A stretch of DNA of 64,000 bases, taken from positions 318,106 to 382,105 of the forward strand of contig VTPC01008022.1 in NCBI GenBank assembly GCA_011009095.1, given 5' to 3'. Shown here in pieces: positions 24,441 through 36,800 of this stretch. Each line of letters begins with the position of its first letter. Position 1 is the first letter of the stretch. Origin of the DNA: Ignelater luminosus (lineage: Eukaryota > Arthropoda > Insecta > Coleoptera > Elateridae). The notes below the pieces were generated by a model. It was not told the DNA's origin, ran no database searches, and saw nothing but the letters and a program-made list of their open reading frames with translations. The position numbers and the translations under genes were made by a program.

Positions 24441-24775
24441 CTACTAAATTTTTAATAGATTCCTATTAGCTCCTTTAGTTTTCAATTGGCCATTTCTTGA
24501 GGTTTTTGCAACACTAAATCTCGAACATTCATTCTTGGTGTATTTGGAAAGGCCATCTATATTATGAAATAACGAGATAAATGAGAATTATAAAGAGGAA
24601 ATTAAACTGTTACTAAAATTGAGTTAATTTGTTTTAGAAATTCTTTAAAATATCATGAAAATTTCCAGAGATGATGATCGAAAACATCTATACACCTTCT
24701 TCAGCTTTCTTGTTCCACAAATAGATGTCGACACTTATACGCACTTGATAAAAGTTGAAATATCGAGCGGTGTAA

Positions 24776-24783
24776 TGACGTCA
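24776..24783. promoter_or_regulatory. CRE palindrome upstream of PICK1
   Basis: A perfect TGACGTCA lies 106 bp upstream of the PICK1 start codon, in a locally CpG-richer stretch (24755-24800). This is the consensus for CREB/ATF bZIP factors and is placed where a proximal promoter would be. The role is inferred. Confidence 0.45.
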
Positions 24784-24888
24784 GCACGTCGAGACGCCAT
24801 TTATCAGTTAAAGCTCTGTTTACCATGAGTTTCCAACATTGAAACAGTTTTTTTTAAATACCTTCAAGAAGATTATATAAAAATTATA

Positions 24889-27800
24889 ATGTTGGATTAC
24901 GACGATGATTATTTCTTAGAAGAAGACAAACTGTACGTGTTCCACTTTATCATACATTCTAATTTTGCACGATTTTTCTTTTTAATTTTGTTTATTACAT
25001 GTTGTAAAAATTATGCATATTAATTTAATTTAGGGCGTCACTAAAGCCATATGCTAATTATTTCAAATATATTAGCGGTCTTATCAAGTATAAATTATTT
25101 ATTCTTGTGATAACAGCCATCCGGTGTTTCAAGTTGGAGAATAGCTTTGATATAGTTTAATTTTTGTTTGTGTTCTGTGGATTACTTTGTTGTTTCTTCT
25201 TTTCAGCATGGTAGAATAAATTCAGTGTATTAATAGAGTAGGAGTAGAATAGAATAGAAAATGTGGCCCCAGACAAGCCCTTATAACCCATCCCTTTATA
25301 GTTTGCACTTCCCCCGGATGGCCTTTGAGGATAAACTGTAATTATGTTTTTTTATTTTCTATATTATAGTTTTTAAATCATTTTCATCATAGTTAGTGGA
25401 CGTGTTTAGACAAATCCTAAAAAATATTTTTAGTATGAGCCGTAAATTCTTATTTTTAAAGGTGATTGTTAGGAAAAAACTCATACGGAAAGTATGGAAG
25501 AAAATAATCAAGATCAACTGATCAAACTGTAAGTAACAATCAAATATTATTTTTGTGAAACTTTGAGATACAAAATTATAGTTAATTAGACATATAAAAA
25601 TGATTAAAATAGGGATGCGAGTACCTCTTCTTCCTCTACATCAGTATCTGAAGGTTCTAAAAAGCAAACGTCGCAGAAATTTCTTGATGTTCAACCACAA
25701 TCGGAAAGATTTTCAGATAATGATGATAGTTCAGATATGGATACTTTTGAATTTGATATCAGTCCAAGGGATGATTTTTTACGTCAGAATACGTTGTAAG
25801 TAGTTGTTTGTTATCAGAATGTTAATATATTTAGCTTTTAGTGTAAAAATGGGATCTTTTACTGTGACGTATTCAGGAATTGTTAAAATGAAAGTAATAA
25901 TTATTATTGTTATAATAATTGTTACGATCGCTTGAATATTATTTTGCACACCTGTTATGTGGCTGTTACGTTAGTTATGTTATAAATATGAAAAAAATCA
26001 TTTGTTTCTGATATGATTCTTTTAGAAAGTACGGCATTTATTCTTTTGTTATATTTTATTTTACGGGTCAGGCATAGATTGCACAACTTTTTACTAATTC
26101 TTTAAACATTTGAATAATTGTTTGTAGGCTTGTGGTTGTATATGAGTTAATTCGTTTTTAGATATTTCCAAAATAAGGCAGTTTCTCTTGGAATTTCAAA
26201 TTTAACATGGCTAGCCATGGAAACAATTGTTACTGACAGTCACAAGTAATATTATCTTGACGTCTGATTTGCAACTAATTTCATCTTTTCAAGTCAAGGA
26301 AAAACTAAAACCTCAAATTATTTTGCACACACAAAATTTCTGTAGAACTTAATATCTTGTTAGTTAAAGATCTATCTTCAATTTTCCTGCGTTGGGATGT
26401 TCATCTGTTTTTTCTTTAATTCGATAGCAAAGAATGTCAATCTGTATATTTTCCATTTTTGACTTACTACGAAAATTATGTTTCGTATGTTCTGCTAACG
26501 TTAAACATCGACAGTTGATGATTAAAGTTGTTAGACACGTTATTATATCTATTGTTTCTTTTCATATTAGTATCTAATGTTTCGATGACACCATTGTAAT
26601 CTACAGGGTGTCTGGAATTGAGTAGGATAGTGCGGATAACTTTCTTATTATTATAGATAGAGCTTGTGCAATTTTGCATACTGATTCAGATTTAGGCTAA
26701 AAAAGTTTAAAATTCATAACCGATTAGCAATTATTCCAAAACAAGTAAAAACCACTGTTTTCTAATAAATCGAATATCTTCGTAATTTGAAAAGCAATGT
26801 AAAAAGTTTTAATATAAAAGTTGCTTGCTTCTATGAGATACACTTAAAACTGATGCCAAAACAAAATTCAAGTTGGCGCATTCCGACATATTAGTGGTAA
26901 CTTTCTTCTTTTAAATGAGGGCCATATTGGATTTTTACATGATTAAATAGAATTTTCTTTTCTCTTTTCAAAGATATATAACAACTTATATTTAAATTTA
27001 AGAATACCGACAATATTAATTGTTTTAATTTTAAATCGAGTAAGCACGAAAACAGTTGAATAAGAATAAAGCAAAATTTGTTATTATAACATGTCAGAAT
27101 ATCTCGTTGCATTTGTTTAATAACAATTCTAGTATAGTATCGGTACATTTTGTTGTAAAGCGGTGAATTACGATACTTGTTTTATAAATTGCTTACTTAG
27201 TTCAAATGGCGAATTTTCCAACAAATGAACGATATGACACGTTTTGTACATACATTAAATGTTCCAAAGACTCCCACCTTCTTGCTCAAACATACCTAAC
27301 CAACTTTCCTGAAAGAAGACAACCAGACATTATTTAACAGATTAGATAGAAATATGCAGCAGTATGGATGTTTAAAAACACCCAGTAGAACATTAACATT
27401 GGCCTATGTGACAACTAATCCGAACATTTTGACTTGGAAACTAGAAACCCAAGTTAATGTATCTAAATGTAAAGCATCTCGAATTTTAGAAAAGCGCAAG
27501 TTTCACTTCTATAAAATGAATGTTGCCCAAACTCTACGACGAAATGATAATATTCGCAGATTAGCACTTTGCAGATGGTTATCAACAAATGTACAGAATA
27601 TGATGATTTTTATCAATCAGGTTTTATGGACCGACGAATTTTACTTTTCTAACGTTGCACTTTTTAATCGGCATAAACAAGCACTACTGGGCACAGGACA
27701 ATCCACACATAGTGGTTCCACGGCGAATTCAAGTTTGATTTGGCTTTAATGTCTTTTTTGACATATTGGAAAATCGTTTAATTGGAGCCATAATATATGG

Positions 27801-30800
27801 AACCTTAACTGCTCAACGTTATCCGGAAATTCTCCAAACATCTTAAGAGAATTTTTAGATGGTGTGCCTTTGGCACAAAATATCACAATGAGGTACCAGC
27901 AAGATGGCGCTCCTGCGCACAATGAAAGAGCTGTTATTACTTATTTGAATGACCGTTTTGATAACAGAGTAATAGCGACTAATACACCTGTTCAATGGCC
28001 AGCCAGATCAGCGGACTTGACACCTCTCGACTATTACTTGTGAGGGAACTATAAAAAATAAAGTGTGTGGAAGTCATTTCAATTACAATATTGTAGAACA
28101 GCTACGTGAAGCAGTAGTGGAAGCATTTAATCCCAATATATTGCGTAAAGTAACTAACAGTGTTGCAAAACGGGGCGGCGTCGTTTGTGTTTGGCTAGTA
28201 ACGGACAACATTTTGAGTATTTACTCTGATTTGTTGTCATTTTAGTAGTTAGTGCTATTAAATTGTTTTCTTTTGTTGCAGTTTGTTAAAAAATAATTTT
28301 CACCTGTATTGCTTATTCTGCCTACTTGATTTAAGATTAAAACACTTAATATTGTCGGTATTTTTGTATTTAAACATAGGCTGTTGTACATCGTTGAAAA
28401 GAGAAAAAAATTCTATTTAATCATGTAAAAATCCAATATGGTGCCCATTAAAAAAAAGAAAGTTACCACTAATATGTCGGAATCCTCCATATTGAATTTT
28501 GTTTTGGCATCATTTTTAAGTGTATCTCATCGAAGCAAGCAACTTTCAAATTAAAACTTTTTACATAGCGTTTTAAATTAGGGAGATATTGGGCTTTCTA
28601 GAAACCGCGGTTTTTATTTTTTTGGTATATACAGGGTATTTTGAAAATAACTGCAAATACTTGGCAGACGCATTCTCCAACAAACTTTAATTTGTTCCTG
28701 CCTTACAGTGTCCGCCAAAATTTTATTGAATGGCTTATGGAAAATTTGTTTCTAGCATCAGGTTTTGCTCCAGAACAAAACATGACCTAAACAAAAGTGT
28801 GGTCTCCATTACCTGTCAAATTTGACATTTTTAGAAAAAGTGTCCGAAAAATGGAATTATTTGACCGAATTCTGAGAAAAGTCATAAGAACAAAGTGTTG
28901 CCTTTGCAATTGTTTACCCGTATGCAAATTTTCAAAAGGCTACCACTTCATATTTTGCCCTATATTTTGCTTTTCCTTATTTGTTAATCAATAAAAGTCA
29001 ATCCAATCTAATTCAAAACACTTATTGATTACATACATTTTGCAAGCAAAACCTGATGCCAAAAACAAATTTTTCATAACTCATTCAATAAAGACTTTTT
29101 CCATATAGTGATGACTTTTTGGCGGACACTATAACTTTTTTTCCTAAAATGCACAATTTTCGAGATACAGGGTGTCAAAGTTTTATTTAAAATTTCTAGT
29201 CTTCTCAATATTTCAAGAATAAAATGAGATCTCAAAATGAAATTTTCTTCATGTTTGTTACTCTAAGGTTTCTACTACTTATCACATGCAGAGAATTGCA
29301 AGTGGGCTAACTCGATCGCTAAAAAAGATTGTTAGGCCACTAAGAAATTTAGAAAATTCTTTATTTTTAGAATCAGATAGTAACTCTTGCTTTTCTTCCG
29401 TAAAATGATTCGTTTTCTAGTAAAATCGAATTCTTCAAAACCTTTTAAGTTGAGCAGCTTTTAGCAAGGTTGCACGTCATCCCAAAAACAGAATTAAATT
29501 GCTTAGATTCAATACACCGTAATCCTAAAAGCAGCGCTGTTAGTCTTGATTCGGCAGCCATTAACATAGTCGATCTTTACCGCTTACGCCCCTAGAGGGC
29601 GTATTCCTTATATTTAGAATATTTCAAAAACAAGGTGAAATATAGAAATGAGATTTTCTACAAGCTTAAAACTCTTAAAGTGCCTACTATTTTACGTAGT
29701 TTTGTGTTTGATACCTTCATCATAAGCGGGAAATTGCAGGGGGGCTAAGTCCTTGCGCTAAAGATAACTGTTACACCAATGAAAAAGTAAAGTTTTTGTG
29801 TTTTTTGAATTAAGAGTCGATTTAACAAAAAATTGTTACTCAAGCATTTTTTCCATAGGATACATCATTCAACCGCTCCAATTTAACAATCTAATGTCAT
29901 AGGTTATAAGATTTTTTTTCTAAATATCCCAATAGCAAGATGCGATGTTTGCATCACATTGCCCGATAGAAATTAGACCTTCTTTACCACATAAAACTAC
30001 TCCTAGTTCCGCGGATTTTGAAGGGTTTGAAAGAATTCAATTTTACTGGAAAATGACGCATTCTACGAGAAACGTTTTTTTGTCCAATCGATTGTTAATT
30101 CCAAAAATAAAATAATTCTTAATTTTACAGTCGCGTATCAATTTTTTTTCGAGTAGGATGTTAGCCCTCTATAATTCTCCGCCTCTGGTAGAAATATATC
30201 AAACACAAAACGACGTAGAATAGTAGACATCTAAGAGTATGAAACATGTAAAAAATTTCATCCCGATATCAAGCTTTGTTTTCTAAATATGAAAAAATTA
30301 AGAAATTTTAAATAAAATTTTGACATCGTGTATCTCAGAAATAGTGCATTTCCGCACGCATGATTTTTTGAATTTGTCTACTAATTTCCATGAGCGTTTC
30401 CAACTTTATTTATTTAATACCATGTATTTTTAAATGTCCATACAATAGCGAGAAGCGAAGTCAACGACATCTAGTGAACGTTTATAACGAAAACCAAGTG
30501 CTAAAGAAATAGTGTCGAAAACTCTAATGGCGTATACTACTCATGGAAATAAGTAAAAAAGTTTTTATAAAAATGTATTTAGAAATGCACTGTTTCTGAG
30601 GCACAGAGAGTCAAAGTTGTATTTAAAATTTCTTGTTTTTTCGATATTTCAAGAACAAGGTGAGATATCAAAACGAAATTTTATACATGCTTGTTACTTC
30701 CAAGGGTCTAGTATTTTACGTAGTTCTACGTCTGATATCTTTATCAGAGGTGGGGAATTGCAGGAGGACTAAAGCCCTACTCTAAATAAAATTGTAACGT

Positions 30801-33800
30801 CACTGAATATTAGAATTAACATTGAATTTGACAAACCAATCTGCTCTTGCATTTTTCCCGTAGATTGCGTCATTTTCTAGTAAAATTGGATTTCTCAAAA
30901 TCTCGTATTCTTAAAAACGGGATATAATTATTCGCACCTCATTCCTTGACAGAAACTAAGCCTATTTTGCCATACAACTTTGTTTCCTAAAGTGCGTCAA
31001 TTTCGAGATACAGGGTGTCAAAGTTTACTTAAAAACAAGAAATAATTATTAGTTGATGTCGTGAGTGTGAATACGACTTTTTAACTTTCATGGGACGACA
31101 TTGTTTATTCTATTTTTTTCTTATTAAAGATTTTTCAGTAACATGTATATTTTATGAGTTAAATGCGACTTAAATTAAAGCAATAGATATATCGTAGTTT
31201 TCGTTACTTTAATTTTTGTACAATCGATATTCCAAACTATCGATAGTTTGACACAACTAGCCACCACTGAACTTTGTGTTAGATGAAACTTAATTTAGTC
31301 TCATAATATTTTAATTTTCAAGTAGTAGCGAGAAACAAAGTCAGCAACATCTAGTGGACGTTTCTAGCAAATATTAACATACTAACTATTTTTGAGCCTG
31401 ACATCATTTACAAAATAAACAATTATTATTAAATTAATTTTTTCCGCACTATTTTTTTGTCACTGGGAAGTTTGAGTACAAATTACGCTATATAACAACT
31501 GCGCATGCTTAGAACATTCTGTAACCTTAGATATTTATCGGAGCCTGTTATCCTTGCACCTACAATAAATCGGTGTGTGAGAAAAGTAGTTTCATAATTT
31601 AAGGGTTTGCAGTCATGGCTACTAAAAAGAAAGAAACCGGGAGTTTAGGTAACTCCAGTATTTCAATGTTGTTTGTTAGTATGTCAAGATTATTCGTGTT
31701 CTTGTTTTTAAAGGTTTCGATAAAGAGTATCACAAAAATGCAAAGCCTAAAAAATATCAGGCACCTTTAAAGGTCTGTATACCTCAAAGCTTTTATAGAT
31801 CTTGTTCTGAATCTTGGTAAGAATATTGACTTTTGACATCTAATAACACTATGTTAGGAAGTTGTGACGTGTACTTTAAGCGTGTACGTTTTGACGATAT
31901 TATGACATTTACGAATCTAATAATAACAATAACAAACATCCACAGATTGCGAGGTTATGTTAGGTTGTATCAATGATTGTACAGGGTGGTTTGAGAATAA
32001 TTGCAAATACTTGGTAGGCTCATTCCCTGACAGAAGTTACGTTTTTCTTGTCACATAACTTTTTTTCCTAAAGTGCACCGTTTCTGAGATACAGAGGGTC
32101 AAAATTTCATTTAAAACTCTTTTTTTTTTATAAATATTTCAAGAACAAAACGAGATATCGGGATGAAATATTCTACATGTTTGTTACTCTAAGGTTTCTA
32201 CTATTCTTCGTAGTTTTGGGTTTGACGTCCTTATCAGAGACGGGGAATTGCGAGTGGGCTAACCCGATACGCTTAAGAAGATTGTTAGGCCACTGAGAGA
32301 TTTAGAAAGTTATTTATTTTCAGAATCAGCCATCGTTTTGAAACCAAAAGTTACTCTTGCGTTTTTCCATAGAATGCGTGGTTTTCTAGTAAAATCGGAT
32401 TCTCCAAAACCTTTAAAGTTCGACCTTATATTGGCAATAGCCCTTTAGATACAGTAATCTTTTTTTTGTTACTAGAACTGGGATGACGGTTTTAGTCGTA
32501 GGCTGGACCGGTAATCTGATAATTTAGATTTTTCTCGGTGTGTTCAATAAAACACAACAACAAAAATTCTCCTTGAAACTTCCATGTTGAATTATAATAA
32601 AATAGACTTAGATTTACTAATTCATTCATTCAATCTAACGAAAGGTATCTTTTAATTTTTAATTATCATTTACTTATTTAAGCCTGAAGATGGCCTTAAG
32701 TTATTTGTTTTAATTAAACTGAAGTTAACAAGACACCGGTGATGCCTAAAGCAAAGGTGACATAATTCTGTTCAGAAATAGCAAGTAAATATTATTAAAA
32801 TTAAATTAACTTTCTTTTGTGATGAGTGATGACACTTTATAATAAATTCTTTGGAGCGAAACAAATGTACACAGATGCCTTCATTGAGAAATGTCATTTC
32901 CGTTTCTATATTTTAATCGATAGTCTTAGATGTATAAAGTTAAATGGAAAGGACTTTCAAGTAAGCAAACAAGTTTATGTAATGTAAAGAAGCAGTAAAA
33001 TTTTTCTCTTATGTAATCCTGTCACATATTGTTATGTTACGTTCTATCAGTAATAAATATAAATAAAAAATTGCCAATTGACACTTAAATTTAACATAAG
33101 CCGTCTTGAACACAATAAAGTTGCTAAGAACCACATAACAAGCAAGTTTTTAAAGTTTTCAGCCGATGAACCAACAGGTAGGGCTAAATGTCGTTAAGAT
33201 GTATTAAAATGGCGGAAAAGAGGGTGGTTAACAACAGCAACCAGCGTTGCCAGAACTGGCTCTGAATTCTCAAATCTCGAAATTTACAACATTTATGATT
33301 GTTTCTGACGATGTATTTTACTTTTGTAGCAAGAGTGTGTTTATCCTCTTACTCGCTCTTTAAATTTCCAAAAGAAGTCGCGATGATCGTGTTTTTTTAG
33401 TTTTTCTCTAATAGATGAGTTATTAAACTGAATGCTTACCCATGGTGGTCGTTAAGGTGTTTGGAGCCTATGTCAGAACAAGGTGGTACGTGATATGTTT
33501 AATGTTAGTCTCAGTTGTCTTATTACCCACAGTGTAGCACTTAGTTGCCTCATTTGCACGTTCTTGCACTGGCTGTACTTTAGATAATCTGTGGCACTAC
33601 GCTGATTGCACAAAAAAGATGTCTAGAATTTCCAAACTTGTAATGTTGCATATCGTACTTAGGGACTTACAGATATGACTTTTCATAATATTATTAAATG
33701 TCTGAATATCATGGGAAGGACGCTGAAACTTGGGAGAGCGCTGAGAATTCCTCCTAAACACTCGTGAACACCAAATAACCACCTGATTATTAGTTTGGAA

Positions 33801-36800
33801 TTACGAATCACGTCATGCTATTTGAAATGTAGAAGAATATTTAAAGTATTCTAGAATTTACATAATCGTAAAGTTGCAAATCGGACTTACAGGTGAAGGT
33901 TTTCATAATTTTAGATTCTTAGTGTTCAACAATTATTTATGTTGTTTACTCATCATATACAGGGTCTGCCCAAAAAGTATCGGGACTACATTCATATAAA
34001 CAAATTTATTTAAAAAAATTAATGCACTCTTTCCATCGTCCCATAATGATGTCCTTTCAAGCGTTGTTTCATCCGTGGGAAGAGAAAGAAGTCTAGCGGG
34101 GCCAGATCTTCGCTAGAATCTCTCTTACGCGTTGCGACGCGTGACTCGGCGCATTGTCCTAATGGAGAATTCAGGTATGGGCGATTTCCTTTCGGACGCG
34201 ACGGACCCTTAACCTCGACCGCTCAAACACTTCCATGTAAAATTGTCCGTTCACTGTTTGTCCGGCGACGGATAAAAACTCCCTGTGAACCACACCCTTT
34301 GAGTCAAAGAAGACGGTGAGCATTGATTTTAGTTTTGATTTGCTCATGAGGGCGTTTTTTGAGACAGGCCCCACTCCGCGCTTTGTCTTTTTCTTTGGGG
34401 ATCGTACTCGAATGTTTCATCACGGTTATCACATTGTCCAAAGGATTAGGCTCATGCTTCACACGTTCCAACAGTTGCTGGCAAATCGGCACGTGGATTT
34501 CCTTCTGTTGTCCGGACAAAACCTTTGAATCTGCAGATCGTCTAACACAATTGAATACACACTATATTTCTGTAAGTTCAACTTTTCCGCAATCCTTCTC
34601 ACACTCACACGTCGATCAAAGTTCAAAAGTTCGTTTACTTTTCCACATTTTCCTCATTTCGTCTTGTTGGCGGTCGTCCTGCAAATTGCTCGTCTTAGAC
34701 GTTTAAACTTCTTGTGCCACTCGAAGCCTCGTATTTTTGACATGGCATTTTCCCCGTAGGCTTCACGGATTTGTTCAGTTTCACGCAAAACTTGATCGCA
34801 TGCCGCTGTTCAATAGTGATTCCTGACGACACAACAAAATAACTGGTTACTCCAGACTAAAAGGCAACTGAGACGGGTCACGTCGTATACCTGGAATTTT
34901 CCACCAACGTTCCTGCCCAGGGAGGCTACCCTGCACACCGTCCCCTTCGCTAAAAAAAATCATTCTCACTACTTTTTGGACAGATCCTGTATACATACAT
35001 TTCAATACGTTTTGACACTTGATATTGTAGCCCCAATGAAGGTGAAAATTCAGATTATCCAAACGCGGGCAATTGAGCAAGAAAAGCGGCGAATAAATTG
35101 TTTCATCTTATTGAACGTCTGGAGGTTCTGAAAAGAACGCTAAGAATCCAAGAAAAACGCTGAAAATCTATTCTAAACACCCAAAGACTTCTTGAAGCAA
35201 TTTGCAGGACGACCGTCAAGAATTCTACTCTATGAAACCACAGAAACCATCATAAGTAAGAAAATAAATTTTGGAAGACCCATGATTCCTAATCATCGGA
35301 GCGTTTCAACGATTTATTTCCCAAAGAGGCCCTCTCTTCCGGCAACGCAAAAATGGTGTGGTTCTTGGGAAAGACTTATTCAAACTGTCAAAAACTTCGC
35401 CAGGTTTGCCTTGTCAACGTTGAAAAACCTCAGACTATCTTAACCGAGAACCCAAGCGACTGTAGATTATCGCCTTCTGTGTTATATTGACGACGACAAA
35501 GTCACGGACAATTTGTCTCTTCTACCGAAAGGTGTCGGGGTGTTGGATCATAAGTTTCTCTAGTCTCGCCAATTCCGCGCTTTAGTCTCTGCTTGCTTCC
35601 AATTCAAGCTATTTTCTCAAGTATCTTGTACTTCTGATATTTCGTAGATCTTCCGACTTCTAACTTAACGCCGTCTATTCTAAGCCATCTTTCAGAGATA
35701 CTTTTCCATCTAAAAACATTTTACCAATATGTCTAATATATTTTGGCTGCTACCATCAGTCGAGCTCGTTCGGTATCCTTCACTTCACTGTATACCATAT
35801 GACTGAGATTAAATGTTCCGTGTACTACTCTTTTTACCGTACGAAGGCGTCATGAGAAATTCTACGAGATTCAAATACCCTACCGCTGTTCCTAATTTAA
35901 AAATTCTTATATGTTTCTAATAACATGAGATAATTCCTAATTTCGAATTAATAATCCGTTGGTTATTTAGTGCCTTTGGGTGTTTAGAGTGCATTTCTAG
36001 GGTTTCTCTCTGGATCTTTAGCGCCCTCTTCGCAATTGCCCCAGACATTTAAATAAAATCAACAGGCAAATGAGGCAATGATGACTCGTTTGGACAATTT
36101 ATTTAATATTTACCGCTTTTTTCCTTAATTATCGATGCTTCGATGATTTTGATTTTCACCTTCATTGGGGCTACAATGTGACGGGTAAAAACATACTAAA
36201 ATATGTGTATGTATGATAATTAAACAACATAAATAATTATTGATTACTGAGCATCTAAAATTACGTAAACTACGTATATAAATTATAAAAATTCTCACCT
36301 GTAAGTCTCCAAATGTGATATGATTTGTAGATTCCAAACGTATTTAGCATAATCAGCACGGTGCCACGGACTATGTTTAAAGATTCTTCTACATTTCGAA
36401 TGACATGATGTAATTTGTAATTTTAAACTAACAATCTGTTGGTTATTCAGTGTCTTTGGGTGTTTAGAGTGGATTTCCAGCGTTTTCCCAAGTCTCAGCG
36501 TTCTTTTTAAAATATTCAGACATTTAATAACATTATGAGAACTCGTATCTGTAACTCTTCAAGTGCGATTTGCAACATTACAAGTTTGTAAATTCTAGAC
36601 GTACTTTTTGTACAATCGTCGTATTGCCACGGATTGTCTAAAGCACAGCCGGTGTAATAACTTGCAAATAAGGCAGCTGGGTACTACAGAGTGGAGAATA
36701 AGATAAGTAAGACTAACATTAAACACACCACGTACCATCATGTTTACCACACAAAAGCGTCTTAAGAAATCCTGCTGTAGCATCCAAATATCCTAGCACT

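Larger units (their letters stand above)
28629..32450. repeat. Array of TACAGGGT-type repeats in mixed orientation
   Basis: The best unit (31981-32440) opens 'tacagggtggtttgagaata', continues 'actttttttcctaaagtgca', 'gagatacagagggtca' and 'tttcaagaacaaaacgagat', and ends in 'ttctagtaaaatcggattct'. Copies: 28629-29470 (+, split by a MITE), ~29625-29930 (+), ~30000-30350 (-), ~30570-30960 (+), ~30970-31030 (+, stub), 31981-32440 (+). The + copy at 29.6 and the - copy at 30.0 form one large foldback, and the - copy and the 30.57 copy another around a ~200-bp loop. Divergence is high. No coding content. All in PICK1 intron 1. Confidence 0.75.
33500..35190 (+). repeat. Dispersed repeat X, copy split by a mariner
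   Basis: Left part 33500-33959 and right part 34990-35190 align consecutively with 23895-24440; between them lies a 1.03-kb mariner. Shared words include 'gaaatgtagaagaatattta', 'ttacaggtgaaggttttcat' and 'cgctgaaaatctattctaaa'. The 33500-33600 part also matches 36.6-36.75 kb inverted. The stretch 35190-35930 after it contains no recognised feature. Confidence 0.75.

Noticed and set aside
25490-25800. Short exon-like pieces in PICK1 intron 1
   Set aside because: GT follows each, but PICK1 splices correctly without them and no protein motif is visible.
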